A stretch of DNA of 64,000 nucleotides from Martinezella lusitana (GTDB taxonomy: Bacteria > Pseudomonadota > Alphaproteobacteria > Rhizobiales > Rhizobiaceae): positions 19,499 through 83,498 of the forward strand of contig NZ_JACHBG010000025.1 in assembly GCF_014207095.1 (NCBI RefSeq), in the 5' to 3' direction. Below are positions 26,745 to 36,437 of the stretch, in pieces (position 1 is the first letter of the stretch; the number at the start of each line of letters is the position of its first letter). The notes under the pieces are model-generated. The model did no database searches. It was given only the letters and a program-made list of their open reading frames with translations, and was not told the origin of the DNA. Both the position numbers and the translations under genes were made by a program.

Positions 26745-27518
26745 TTAGGCCGCGCTTTTCGCCATGGAGAACAGCAGGTGCCTGAGCCTATGCCGCAGCT
26801 GCGTGAAATCTGGACGCTCGGTTTGCTCAATGGTGCGTGGATGCGGAATATCCACCTCAATGATCTCGGCGACACGACCGGGATGCGGAGAGAACACCAC
26901 GATCCGGTCGGCCAAGAGCATTGCTTCATCGATGTCGTGCGTAACGAATACGACCGTCTTTCGATCCTGGGATCGGAGATCCAGCAGGAAGGTCTGCATC
27001 TCGACGCGTGTCAGCGCATCAAGCGCCCCAAACGGCTCATCCATCAACAGGATCTTAGGCTCCATCGCCAATGCTCTTGCAATGGCGACACGCTGCTGCA
27101 TACCGCCGGACAATTGCGATGGGTAGGACGCGGCGAATTTCGTCAGCGATACCCGCTCAAGGATACGGCTCACCTTTTCACGGCATGTATGACGGTCCGT
27201 TCGCGCGAGATTGAGGCCGAAAGCAATATTGTCTTCGACAGTCAGCCAGGGAAAGGAGGTATAGGATTGGAAGACCATGCCGACCGACGGATCGCGTCCG
27301 TCGACGGGCCGGCCATCAATGAAGATGTTGCCGGCCGACAGGGTGCTCAAACCAGCGATCATCCGTAGTAGCGTGGACTTTCCGCAGCCCGAAGGCCCGA
27401 GGAAGACGACGAACTCGCCGTCTCGGATAGTCAGGGACACGTCTTCGAGGGCCGTGACCCTGCTTTTACCGTCTCCGAAAGTCTTGGTGACGCGATGGAT
27501 TCCGATAATGTCAGACAT
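26745..27518 (-). CDS. ABC transporter ATP-binding protein (NitT/TauT type)
   Basis: 257-residue ATPase of the nitrate/sulfonate/taurine import family: Walker A GPSGCGKST, signature LSGGMQQR, Walker B LLMDEPFGALD, H-loop VTHDIDEA. Couples ATP hydrolysis to uptake through the permease encoded 9 bases upstream. Last gene of the binding protein, permease, ATPase operon. Substrate class cannot be read from the ATPase. Confidence 0.93.
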   Translation of the reverse strand: MSDIIGIHRVTKTFGDGKSRVTALEDVSLTIRDGEFVVFLGPSGCGKSTLLRMIAGLSTLSAGNIFIDGRPVDGRDPSVGMVFQSYTSFPWLTVEDNIAFGLNLARTDRHTCREKVSRILERVSLTKFAASYPSQLSGGMQQRVAIARALAMEPKILLMDEPFGALDALTRVEMQTFLLDLRSQDRKTVVFVTHDIDEAMLLADRIVVFSPHPGRVAEIIEVDIPHPRTIEQTERPDFTQLRHRLRHLLFSMAKSAA

Positions 27519-27527
27519 GATTTTTCC

Positions 27528-28400
27528 TCAGGACCGCCCGCGCTGGAGATAGGGAAAGAAATAACGCCCCGCGACATTGAAGATCATGTCGCTGATGAGA
27601 CCGATGAGGCCGATCGAGATGATGCCGACGAAGATCGTAGCCGTGTCCATGAAACGCGAGGCGCTCAGGATGATGTAGCCGACGCCACTCGACGCTGCGA
27701 CAATCTCGGCTATGACGATGTAAGTCCAGGCCCAGCCGAGGACGATCCGAAGATCGTTGAAGATTGCCGGCTTCGCCGCCGGCAGGATCACCTTGAAGAT
27801 GATCTGCATGGGGGTGGCCCCCAGCATGATCGCCGCCTCGATCAGCGCAACGGAAACCGCCAGCGTGCTGACCATCACCATCAGCGTCAACGTAAAGAAG
27901 GTGCCGACGAAGATGACGGAGAACTTCTGCCCGTCGTCGATCCCGAGCCACAGCACCAGCAATGGGATGAAAGCGGTGGCGGGCATGTAGCGCGTAAAGG
28001 CAAGACAGGGTTCGAGAAGCGATCGGAAGAACTGGACCGATCCCATCATCAGGCCGAGAGGTACGGCGACGATCGCGGCGAGGCCGAAGCCGACGAGCAC
28101 GCGATATATGCTGACAGCGATATCGCCAAGGAAGCCCTTGTCGATATAGAGGCTCCAGGCCGCGCCTATAACCTGGACAGGGCCGGGAAGGAAAAAGTCG
28201 CTGACCAGGCCAGTGGCCGAGACGAATGCCCACACGGCCAGAAGGACGAGGAAAAATGCGACCGAAAGCGCCAGGGATACGGGCCTGGAAAGCGGATTGC
28301 GGATTGCAAACAGGCCACGAGCCCTCGAATTCCTGACCGAACGGCCATCATGGGGGCCGCTCATGACCCCAATCTGTTCCTTTATTGAATCGACGGTCAT
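27528..28400 (-). CDS. ABC transporter permease (NitT/TauT type)
   Basis: About 290 residues with six predicted membrane segments and the ATPase-docking EAA loop (ALIEAAIMLGATPMQIIFKV). ATG 28400 has GAGG 6 bases upstream and follows the binding-protein stop by 8 bases; a GTG at 28412 overlapping that stop is the alternative. Inner-membrane component of the importer. Confidence 0.9.
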   Translation of the reverse strand: MTVDSIKEQIGVMSGPHDGRSVRNSRARGLFAIRNPLSRPVSLALSVAFFLVLLAVWAFVSATGLVSDFFLPGPVQVIGAAWSLYIDKGFLGDIAVSIYRVLVGFGLAAIVAVPLGLMMGSVQFFRSLLEPCLAFTRYMPATAFIPLLVLWLGIDDGQKFSVIFVGTFFTLTLMVMVSTLAVSVALIEAAIMLGATPMQIIFKVILPAAKPAIFNDLRIVLGWAWTYIVIAEIVAASSGVGYIILSASRFMDTATIFVGIISIGLIGLISDMIFNVAGRYFFPYLQRGRS

Positions 28401-28408
28401 TCGACGCC

Positions 28409-29386
28409 TCACTTTCCGAGTGCTGCGGCCAGCGGTTTGGCATCGACGACCTTGCCGGCATCGAGGGCTTCCTTCAGGAGCCCAGCCTTCGTATAGAAGC
28501 CGACACCACGCTGGGTGACATTCTTGATCTCGCCCAAAGAAGTGCCGGAGCCGATATACTTTTCGTTCGCCTCCCGCGAGACGAATTCGAGCCCGGCAAG
28601 TGACGATTTGAATTCCTCGTCCTTGACGCCCAGCGCCTTGGCCATGATGGCGTTGGCTTCGTCGGGCGACGACTTCCAGTAGTCATAAGCCTGGAAATAG
28701 GCCTTGATGAAATTCTTGATATCGTCAGGGCGTTTTTCGATCACATCTGTGCGAAACGCGACAGTGTCGACGATCAGGCCCGGTTTGTCGGCGGAGCTTG
28801 CCAGGATATGCCCGCCACGCTCCTTGGCTTTCGAGAGCCAGGGATCCCATGTCGCCGCAGCATCCAGGCGACCGGCCGCAAATGCCGCCCCCGCATCTCC
28901 GGCCCGCATCGACTGCAGTTTCACGTCCTTCGTCGTCATCTGGTTGTCGGCAAGCAGATTCAAGAGAAAGAAGTAGGTGCTCGAACCTTCCTCGGCGCCA
29001 AGCGTCTTTCCCTTGAGATCCTGAACGGACTTCACCTCATTCGTGGCAACGATACCTTCACCACCCTTGGAGAAGTCGACGGCCAGCACCTGCTTGATGC
29101 CGAGTTTCTGCGCATTATAGAAAATGAAGGTGTCGACCGTCGTCGACCAGCCGTCGAGGCGACCGGTGGCGATCGCGGCGGAGGTGGATGGTTTATCCTG
29201 AACCGTCACGAGCGAAACCTCGACATCATTCTTTTTGAAGAAGCCTTTCTGGTCGGCAAGATGCAGGAGGCCGTAGCCGACCCACGTCGTCATGCCGACG
29301 GTCAGCGGCTTGTTTTCTGAAGCGGATGCGGTTGTCACAAGGAATGAGGCCGCAATTATTGCACTTGTAATGACTTTCGACAGCAT
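28409..29386 (-). CDS. ABC transporter substrate-binding protein (NitT/TauT type)
   Basis: 325-residue periplasmic protein with a clear signal peptide (MLSKVITSAIIAASFLVTTASA). Mature part begins ENKPLTVGMTTWVGYGLLHL, and has EEGSSTYFFL and DAAATWDPWLSKA typical of the SsuA/TauA/NMT1 fold. ATG 29386 is preceded by AAAGGGGA, while the frame further upstream lacks a signal. Its proximity to D-amino-acid and deacylase genes suggests import of an amino-acid-derived compound, which is inference. Confidence 0.9.
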   Translation of the reverse strand: MLSKVITSAIIAASFLVTTASASENKPLTVGMTTWVGYGLLHLADQKGFFKKNDVEVSLVTVQDKPSTSAAIATGRLDGWSTTVDTFIFYNAQKLGIKQVLAVDFSKGGEGIVATNEVKSVQDLKGKTLGAEEGSSTYFFLLNLLADNQMTTKDVKLQSMRAGDAGAAFAAGRLDAAATWDPWLSKAKERGGHILASSADKPGLIVDTVAFRTDVIEKRPDDIKNFIKAYFQAYDYWKSSPDEANAIMAKALGVKDEEFKSSLAGLEFVSREANEKYIGSGTSLGEIKNVTQRGVGFYTKAGLLKEALDAGKVVDAKPLAAALGK

Positions 29387-29461
29387 ATTTTGATCCCCTT
29401 TATTCTTGCTGGCGTGCCTGATCCGACAGGATGTCGCTGGATACACCTTTGATCGGACCAC

Positions 29462-30143
29462 AAGTGGCGGGAAATATTTAACGAAAATTCATTATCGATT
29501 GATGCGCGAATTCGTTTAATCGGGTTAGATCTTCCACAGCCTGTCGATAGCCGAAGGCATAACGACCGAGGTTTATAAGCCCCTGTCTTGTCTCTACATT
29601 CCGAATGTATGTGACCAAACAATAGGCAACTAAAGAAATTGCCTCGACCCTTATTTGTAGGAAACACAACCAGGATTTGTCAGATTCCGAGGCCATCAAA
29701 GGCGATCGCATCGAAATCCCGCAACAAAAAACGCGCCTATAGTCATATTTCCGATACAAACGACTCAATTAAATTATATAATAAACAATATCAGGCACAT
29801 ATATAGAATTATTAATGTATATATTGCTATGACTCACGCAACTTTAGGAAGTATCATCGAAAAATGTAGAATAAACGACATATTGATATTATAATTCATC
29901 AATTTGTAAATCATTGATATTCAAAATTTCGCCGCGCGCCTGACATAAAACGTTCAATGTAGAGATGCATAAATTACGTGCAAATGCTTAGCTCCGTTGT
30001 CGAGCATGGGGTTTGCAAAGCGCCTGAAAAACAATCTCAAAAGGGGATTCAAGGGCACTATAACGCTTGGAAACAGCGCCGGTCGTTCACCGGCGTGGCC
30101 ACGACTTGGGAGGGTCGAACCAAACCCGCTGCGATTTCACAGG
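29462..30143. other. AT-rich intergenic region before alanine racemase
   Basis: About 680 bases, strongly AT-rich between 29760 and 29970, with TATATA-like runs. A 96-codon open frame on the minus strand (29478-29768) has no recognisable domain and unlike codon use, so I do not call it. The region separates the divergent binding-protein and alanine-racemase genes and should carry both promoters. Confidence 0.55.
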
Positions 30144-30152
30144 ATGGAAAAC

Positions 30153-31313
30153 ATGTCGATCATCCCCAGTGCAGTCTTTCAAGTCGATCTGGCCGCCGTA
30201 GAATTCAACTACAGGCATGCGCACACCATAGCCGGCAAGGCCACCGAGATTGCCGCCGTCGTGAAAAGCGACGCATATGGTCTCGGTCTGACCAGCGTCG
30301 CCAAAGCACTTAGCCATGCCGGCTGCAATCTGTTTTTCGTTGCCAATCTGGATGAAGCGCTATCGCTGAGATCAGCGGGTCTGAACGCCCGAATTGTCGT
30401 TTTCTCAGGCGACGTGGTGAAGTCTCGAGATGTTTACCGTGAGGCAAATCTTGTTGCCGTCGTCAACAGCAGGGAAGATCTGGTGGGGATCGCGGACGCG
30501 ACCGCTCCGGCTCCCTATTTCCTCAATGTCGAGACGGGCTTTTCCCGCTTTGGCCTCAACATTGATGGTTTGCAGGATCTCAAGGCATCGGGGGTTTTCC
30601 AGAACAATCCACCATCCTGTATCTTCAGCCATCTCGCGTGCAGCGACAATGCCCACGATCTCACGAACAAGCAGCAACGGGATCGCTTCATCGCTGCGGC
30701 GAAGATGTTTCCCGAAGCAAGCAGGAGCCTCAGCGCGTCGGCGGGCTTATGGCTCGGCCGAGCCTATCATTTCGATATCGCGCGGATCGGATCGGCCCTC
30801 TACGGCCTGAACAATGCCCGCATCTATCCGAACCCGTTGCGATCGGTTGCTCGGCTCCGGGCACCTCTTGTCGACATCCGAAACGTGCCCCACCGCCAGG
30901 CTGTCGGATATGGAGCAACCTTCCGTACCAGGCGGGACACATGTCTGGGAATTGTCGGCATCGGGTACAAGCACGGACTTCCGTGGGCCTGCGCAAACAA
31001 GCTCAACGTCAAGATCGGACAATACATCGCTCCTGTCGTCGGTCGCATTTCGATGGAATACACCACGGTAGACTTGACGGATGTGCCCGAATTCGCCCGC
31101 GAGCGCGGTGGCGCAGTTGATTTCCTCTATGATGATTTCGGGATTGACGAACTCGCGGCTGCGGCGGGCGTGAACAGCCAGGAAGTTGCCATTCGGCTTG
31201 GTGCCTCCTGCCCGCGCGACTATCCCGAGCGTGCCATCGAATGGGGTGCTGTCGCCAGCATGGTCGGCCGCCGCGGCAGCGACACGGGCTCCGTGATCGA
31301 AAAGGTCGCATGA
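30153..31313 (+). CDS. alr: Alanine racemase-like PLP enzyme
   Basis: 386 residues, fold type III racemase. The PLP lysine is in AAVVKSDAYGLG (family VVKANAYGHG), and the second catalytic tyrosine corresponds to GIGYKHGLPW near residue 270. GRISMEYTTVDLT is the late conserved motif, with Glu instead of the usual Asp. Start ATG 30153 has AGGA 9 bases upstream. As an extra copy beside deacylase and D-amino-acid dehydrogenase genes it is probably catabolic (DadX-like) rather than the cell-wall enzyme; substrate may not be alanine. Confidence 0.88.
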   Translation: MSIIPSAVFQVDLAAVEFNYRHAHTIAGKATEIAAVVKSDAYGLGLTSVAKALSHAGCNLFFVANLDEALSLRSAGLNARIVVFSGDVVKSRDVYREANLVAVVNSREDLVGIADATAPAPYFLNVETGFSRFGLNIDGLQDLKASGVFQNNPPSCIFSHLACSDNAHDLTNKQQRDRFIAAAKMFPEASRSLSASAGLWLGRAYHFDIARIGSALYGLNNARIYPNPLRSVARLRAPLVDIRNVPHRQAVGYGATFRTRRDTCLGIVGIGYKHGLPWACANKLNVKIGQYIAPVVGRISMEYTTVDLTDVPEFARERGGAVDFLYDDFGIDELAAAAGVNSQEVAIRLGASCPRDYPERAIEWGAVASMVGRRGSDTGSVIEKVA

Positions 31314-31410
31314 TGCTTGCGGGCGGCCTTTAGCCCTCGCGGCAAATCCATCCACCATTCCACACGATCGGCCTTCTGACCGGAAGGCTCGAAAGGAGAA
31401 ATGCGTCATC

Positions 31411-32331
31411 ATGCCTCCACATCTCTCAAACCATCTGAAAGGCGTTCTTTTCGTTGGCGCCGCAGCCGTCGCATGGAGTCTGGGCGGTCTGTTTTTCCGC
31501 GCGATCGCCCTCGATCCATGGACGACTTCGTTCTGGCGAAGCATTTTTGCCGCAATGTTCTTGGCAGGTTATGCGTTCATCGCGCATCAGCGCCAAGGAT
31601 TTGCAGCGCCGCGAGGAGATGTCCGTCACGGGCTCGTTGTATCGCTCGGCATTGCGGCCAGCATGGCGACATTTCTGCCGGCCCTCGCGCTCACATCAGT
31701 TGCAAATGTCGCCTTGATCTACGCCACTGCACCCATTCTTACCGCATTGCTCGCCTATTTCTGGCTCCGCGAGCGGCTCGACAGCGTCACGGTCCTTTGC
31801 GCGCTAGCAGTCGTTCTCGGAGCCGCTCTCTTGCTGTCGTCCTCAAGCCAAGGCCATGGAATTGGCGGAGATCTCCTCGCGTTTGCCTCGACGGCGGCAC
31901 TGGTTTTTGTGGCTCTGGCCATACGAGCCCGGCCGGGATATTCGCTCCTCCCCTATGTTTGTCTGGCCAACGTCTTCGTAGCGGCCATCGCGCTGCCATT
32001 GGCTCCTTCACTGGCCATTTCCTGGCACGATGCGGCGCTTCTCGCACTATTCGCCTTCCTGCAGGTCGCTTTGAGCTTCACATTATTCACCATCGGCGCC
32101 CGCATGCTGCCGGCAAAGGAAACGGCATTGATCAATGCGCTGGAGGGTCCGCTTTCTCCCTTGTGGGTGTGGCTGGCTTTCGGCGAACAGCCGACGCCAA
32201 CAACGATGGTAAGCGGCGTGATCATCATGACCGCGGTTTTTGCTTATATCGCGATCGCCGCGAGGCGGCAGGAGCGCGACCGTTCCGCATATCTCCGGCC
32301 GTCTCTTCAACTTACCGCGCAGGAGCGGTGA
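31411..32331 (+). CDS. EamA/DMT family transporter
   Basis: 306 residues with ten predicted membrane helices in two EamA repeats (GAAAVAWSLGGLFFR near the start; PLSPLWVWLAFGE in the second). Such proteins often export amino acids or metabolites. It sits between racemase and a second M20 deacylase, on the same strand, so it may export the pathway's substrate or product. Direction and substrate unknown. Confidence 0.88.
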   Translation: MPPHLSNHLKGVLFVGAAAVAWSLGGLFFRAIALDPWTTSFWRSIFAAMFLAGYAFIAHQRQGFAAPRGDVRHGLVVSLGIAASMATFLPALALTSVANVALIYATAPILTALLAYFWLRERLDSVTVLCALAVVLGAALLLSSSSQGHGIGGDLLAFASTAALVFVALAIRARPGYSLLPYVCLANVFVAAIALPLAPSLAISWHDAALLALFAFLQVALSFTLFTIGARMLPAKETALINALEGPLSPLWVWLAFGEQPTPTTMVSGVIIMTAVFAYIAIAARRQERDRSAYLRPSLQLTAQER

Positions 32332-32385
32332 AGTCGCCCACCTCCGTTTTTTAGATCGATCGAACAAGTTCAAAGGTGAATTGCG

Positions 32386-33522
32386 ATGTATATCGAAGAC
32401 AAGCTAACCTCCGGAACATGCGACACGCCACTCGATCTCCTGTGCAAACTTGTGAGGATTGAAAGCTGCGATCCACCAGGCCGGGAAATCGAGGTGGCGC
32501 GCAGCCTCGAGGCGGAATTGATCCGCGCCGGAGTCCAAGTGGAACTGGATGAGTTTGCGCCGGGACGGGCCAATCTCCTGGCGCGCCTGCCCGGCGCCGG
32601 CACAAAGCCTCCGCTCGTCTTCTCCGCTCATCTCGATACGGTCCCGGTCGGAACCACCGGATGGACCGAGGAGCCGTTCGGTGGTCATATCAGGGACGGC
32701 CGTCTATATGGTCGGGGCGCATCGGATATGAAAAGCGGCGTTGTCGCAATGACGGCCGCGCTTCTTGAGATCGCGGCCACGGGAACGCCGCTGACCGGTG
32801 ACCTGCTGCTCGCTTTCTCCGCTGGTGAGAGTTCCAACTGTCTCGGTGCGAAGCGCTTTGTGGAGCGGCGGACATTCGCCGAGGCGGGAGCCATTTTGGT
32901 CAGCGAGCCCTCATCCCTTGAGCTCATCATTGCCGAAATGGGCGTCCTGTGGTTACGCGCAACGGCTTTCGGCCGTGTCGGGCATGTTTCGGGTGATGGC
33001 GGCGACAATGCGATCATGAAGATGGTATCCATTCTTCCGCAGATTCAGTCCGTCCCACTGCCTTGCACGGATCATCCGCTTCTACCGGAGCCGACAATCC
33101 GGATCGGAACGATCCATGGGGGCGCGGCGGTGAACGTGACGCCTGATCGCTGCTTCGTCGACATCGACGTCAGGATCCACCCCGGAACCGCTCCCTCGGA
33201 AATACTCGATCTGCTGGAACCGTTAGGACTGGATCTGGAGATCCTCGACTTCAAGCCGTCCGTCGAGACAGCCATCGATCATCCATTCACGCAAACCTGC
33301 CTGCAGGCCTGCGCCGCAAACCGATCGCAGGCTCCTCGGATATCGGGTGTAGCCTACTATTCCGATGCGACGATCTACACCTCGGCCTTCGAAACGCCAT
33401 TTGTGATCATCGGACCGGGAGAGCTTGGCATGAGCGGTCAGACGGACGAGTTTGTCGAGATCGAGAAATTCAATCAGGCTATTGCGATCTACAGAGCCAT
33501 CGCAGAATCCTACTTGAAGTAG
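32386..33522 (+). CDS. M20 family deacylase, paralog of 24523-25680, lacking second-zinc ligands
   Basis: 378 residues, co-linear with the enzyme at 24523-25680. Conserved: SAHLDTVP (His82, Asp84), RGASDMKSG (Asp114), SEPSS (Glu174). Again the Glu-Glu pair is Glu-Ser (SAGESSNCLGAKRF, catalytic Glu148) and the late metal His is Gly (SGQTDEFV). It ends a plus-strand set alr, EamA, deacylase. Having two such copies flanking one island suggests duplication followed by use on different substrates or compartments. Mono-metal activity is a prediction. Confidence 0.88.
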   Translation: MYIEDKLTSGTCDTPLDLLCKLVRIESCDPPGREIEVARSLEAELIRAGVQVELDEFAPGRANLLARLPGAGTKPPLVFSAHLDTVPVGTTGWTEEPFGGHIRDGRLYGRGASDMKSGVVAMTAALLEIAATGTPLTGDLLLAFSAGESSNCLGAKRFVERRTFAEAGAILVSEPSSLELIIAEMGVLWLRATAFGRVGHVSGDGGDNAIMKMVSILPQIQSVPLPCTDHPLLPEPTIRIGTIHGGAAVNVTPDRCFVDIDVRIHPGTAPSEILDLLEPLGLDLEILDFKPSVETAIDHPFTQTCLQACAANRSQAPRISGVAYYSDATIYTSAFETPFVIIGPGELGMSGQTDEFVEIEKFNQAIAIYRAIAESYLK

Positions 33523-33946
33523 GCTGCTTGACCGTTTGGCCGCTCTGGGAAGGATTTCAACTCCCGGTGCGGGTTCACTGCTTCCGACATGATACAGAAT
33601 GATCGCAGATTGGCATCCTTTCGCGGGAAGCATGTTGAGACAGCAGGTATTCATGGCCGCATCACTGTCTGCAGATGCTGATCGTGGCTCATTGAATTCG
33701 GCCATTCCAGCCACAGTAGATGCGAGTACGGGCACCGCCGCGCAAGGTACCACCTGGCGCGGCGGTCTGTCAGCGAGGAACCGCCGACAAGGGCGTGATT
33801 CAACCTGAAAGCAGGATGCCCTCCTGCGAATGGATGAATTGAAATGTCACGGGGTTAGGTCGCTTTATATGTGTCGGGCCTGTGATGGGAGACACCAATA
33901 TCTTTCAGCCGGACCAGAGACATAAGGGGGGCAAGTTTCGAATCTC
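33523..33946. other. Intergenic region
   Basis: About 420 bases between the deacylase and the GT4 gene. Short frames exist but none looks coding. No strong hairpin seen. Confidence 0.45.
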
Positions 33947-35158
33947 ATGCGTCTCATACTCGTCAATGATGTTTCAACCGTTCGCGGTGGTGCGACCAAG
34001 GTGGCGTTGCAATGTCTTGAGGCAAGCAGGGATGCTGGTCTGACTTGCGCCGTGCTGGTCGGCGATGACGGTGAAGGCCTCAAGCCGCGGTTTTCCGGCA
34101 TCCGGACAGTTGCGCTTGGCGAGCGTCCTCTTCGGGAAGGCCCGACCCTCACCGATGTTTTCACAAAGAACTACAACCGGCGCGCCTACGAGGCGATGGA
34201 GGGATTGCTTCAGGAATCGGCGGAGGAGACCGTCGTGCATGTCCATGGCTGGTCGCAGATCCTGTCGCCATCGATCTTTTATGCGCTTGCCAAACATGAG
34301 GCCAGGGTCATTGTCACCGCGCATGACTTCTTCCTGAATTGTCCGAACGGAGGACTTATCGATTTTCGCAGCGGTGATGTCTGCCATGTCAAGCCGCTGT
34401 CCGCCGCATGTCTCACGAGCAATTGCGACAAGCGCAACTACTTCCACAAGCTCTGGCGTTTCCGCCGTACTTTGACGCAGCGGAATGTCGGCGAGGATTT
34501 CTGGGGCCGCATCGGCATCGTGCTGGCGCATGAAAACATGGAGGCGCATTTGCGCTCCGGCCCTCTCCAGCATTTCACGACGCTGCGCACACCGACTGAA
34601 CCGTTGACGCGAGGACCGGTAGAAGCATGGCGCAACCACCGCACGATCTTTCTCGGCCGCATGTGCTGGGAGAAAGGAGTGCGGACACTGGCGGATGCGC
34701 TCAACAAGACCGGAAGGACGGCGACACTCATCGGCCGCGGACCGTTGCTTGGGGAGATGCAGCGCGCTCTGCCGCATTGCTTCGTGCCCGGCTGGCTAAG
34801 TGATGAGGAGGTAACGAGGCTTGCTGGCGAAGCGCGCGTCTTCGTCATGCCGTCGCGTATGCCTGAGCCTTACGGTCTGGTCGCAGCCGAGGCGCTGATG
34901 TCCGGCATCCCGGTGATTGTCAGCAGCAATGCACTGATTGCGGCGGAGGTCGAAAACAACAGCGCCGGTCTGGTCTTCGAAAGCGGCGATGCGGATTCAC
35001 TGGCCGAGAAATTGGCAGCGACGGATGACGACCACCTGATGCGAAGACTGAGCAAGGGTGCGTTTGCCCTTGGCCAACGCATCGCGCCGAGCAGGGCGGA
35101 ATGGGGGCGGCGAATGGTAGACATTTATACGGGGCGCAGCGGTTTTCTTGCGCATTAG
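33947..35158 (+). CDS. Glycosyltransferase family 4
   Basis: 403-residue GT-B transferase. N-terminal half begins MRLILVNDVSTVRGGATKVA; the donor half has TIFLGRMCWEKGV and PYGLVAAEALMSGIPVIVS with the E-x7-E-like site. It is followed 14 bases later by a nucleotide-sugar epimerase gene, so the two may together add a modified sugar to a glycan. Acceptor unknown. Confidence 0.87.
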   Translation: MRLILVNDVSTVRGGATKVALQCLEASRDAGLTCAVLVGDDGEGLKPRFSGIRTVALGERPLREGPTLTDVFTKNYNRRAYEAMEGLLQESAEETVVHVHGWSQILSPSIFYALAKHEARVIVTAHDFFLNCPNGGLIDFRSGDVCHVKPLSAACLTSNCDKRNYFHKLWRFRRTLTQRNVGEDFWGRIGIVLAHENMEAHLRSGPLQHFTTLRTPTEPLTRGPVEAWRNHRTIFLGRMCWEKGVRTLADALNKTGRTATLIGRGPLLGEMQRALPHCFVPGWLSDEEVTRLAGEARVFVMPSRMPEPYGLVAAEALMSGIPVIVSSNALIAAEVENNSAGLVFESGDADSLAEKLAATDDDHLMRRLSKGAFALGQRIAPSRAEWGRRMVDIYTGRSGFLAH

Positions 35159-35172
35159 TTGGGGGATGGACA

Positions 35173-36171
35173 ATGGCACGTGCTTTGGTGACGGGCGGTT
35201 GCGGCTTCGTTGGTCGACATCTTATCCGACGGCTTGTCGCGGAAGGACTGGATGTCGTCTGCGTCGATCCCCTGGTCATGGGGACGGGCGCGCTTCATCC
35301 TGATCTGTGGCGGTCATTTGCGGGTTCCCACTTGGTCTTTCTCCAGGAAGACTGCCGCACATTCTTCGCTCGCCCGCCGGAGTATTTTGACTATGTCTTC
35401 CATCTGGCCGCGCTGGTCGGCGGTCGCGTGACGCTCGAGACGCAGGCGCTCGACGTCGCCGAGGATCTGGCTGTCGATGCGAAGCTATGGCAGTGGGCCG
35501 TACGCGCCAAACCGGGTTCGGTGATATTCTTCAGCTCTAGTGCGGCCTATCCTGTATCACTGCAGACCGTCGACAATCATCGGCTGCTGTCGGAGGAGAT
35601 GATCAATTTCGACGCGGCCATCGGCATGCCGGACCTCAGCTACGGCTGGGCGAAACTGACCGGCGAATATCTGATGAAGCTCTATGTCGAGCGCTATGGC
35701 CAGCGCGCCATCGCCTACAGGCCGTTCAGCGGCTACGGCGAGGATCAGGATTTGGCTTACCCTTTCCCGGCGATATGTCGCCGTCTGCTTGCAGAGCAAG
35801 GCGCGGCGGAAGTCTTTGTTTGGGGTTCAGGCCGTCAGTGCCGTGATTTCATCCATATTTCCGACTGCATCGAATTCATCTGGCAAACGAAGGAGTTGCT
35901 TCCCGACGGTGCCAGCCTCAATCTGTCGACCGGAATTGCAATATCCTTCATCGAATTGGCCGAGGCCATCAGTCAGCAGATCGGCTGGCAACCGACAGTC
36001 ACGGGTCGGTCGAACCATCCCGAAGGTGTCTTCTACCGCTGCGGTGATACGGCCCTGCAACGCTCCTACGGGCTGGCGCCGTTGGTCCATCTGCACGAGG
36101 GGATCGCGCGGATGCTGGAGTATCTGCGAGCACAACAGCCGCCATATGGGCAGCAGCGCCTTGGCATATAG
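35173..36171 (+). CDS. NAD-dependent epimerase/dehydratase (extended SDR)
   Basis: 332-residue extended short-chain dehydrogenase: Rossmann motif TGGCGFVG at the N-terminus, catalytic Tyr-x3-Lys in YGWAK, and a C-terminal sugar-binding part with RDFIHISDCI. Acts on a nucleotide sugar. ATG 35173 has GGGGGA about 7 bases upstream; the frame before it lies inside the GT4 gene. Precise reaction (epimerase, dehydratase or GDP-fucose-type synthase) cannot be fixed. Confidence 0.87.
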   Translation: MARALVTGGCGFVGRHLIRRLVAEGLDVVCVDPLVMGTGALHPDLWRSFAGSHLVFLQEDCRTFFARPPEYFDYVFHLAALVGGRVTLETQALDVAEDLAVDAKLWQWAVRAKPGSVIFFSSSAAYPVSLQTVDNHRLLSEEMINFDAAIGMPDLSYGWAKLTGEYLMKLYVERYGQRAIAYRPFSGYGEDQDLAYPFPAICRRLLAEQGAAEVFVWGSGRQCRDFIHISDCIEFIWQTKELLPDGASLNLSTGIAISFIELAEAISQQIGWQPTVTGRSNHPEGVFYRCGDTALQRSYGLAPLVHLHEGIARMLEYLRAQQPPYGQQRLGI

Positions 36172-36437
36172 GGTGGATTTGCCGATATAAGTTCGAGCTT
36201 ACACACCGATGTTGCGGCCCGCCGCCGTGAGCCTCACCCTTTTCCGGCCAGTCAAGGACTTCGTGGTAGACTGGCCCCGCACGGTGTTCGACATGATAGA
36301 AGGACGCAATCTTCTCGGCCTTTGATGATCTCCGCAAACGAGTTAATGCCGGATTTGCGGCAAGTAGAGATCGGTCAGAACCTATTGTGCCTGCGGGAGA
36401 AAGAGGATTTCCCACGTCATCACTTCAGCGACAACAC

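Noticed and set aside
27495..28388. 297-codon plus-strand frame rich in Asp, Glu and Arg
   Set aside because: Antisense of the ABC permease; composition is the mirror of membrane helices. No ribosome binding site.
29478..29768. 96-codon minus-strand frame in AT-rich gap
   Set aside because: Unlike codon use, no motif and no ribosome binding site; may be chance in AT-rich DNA.
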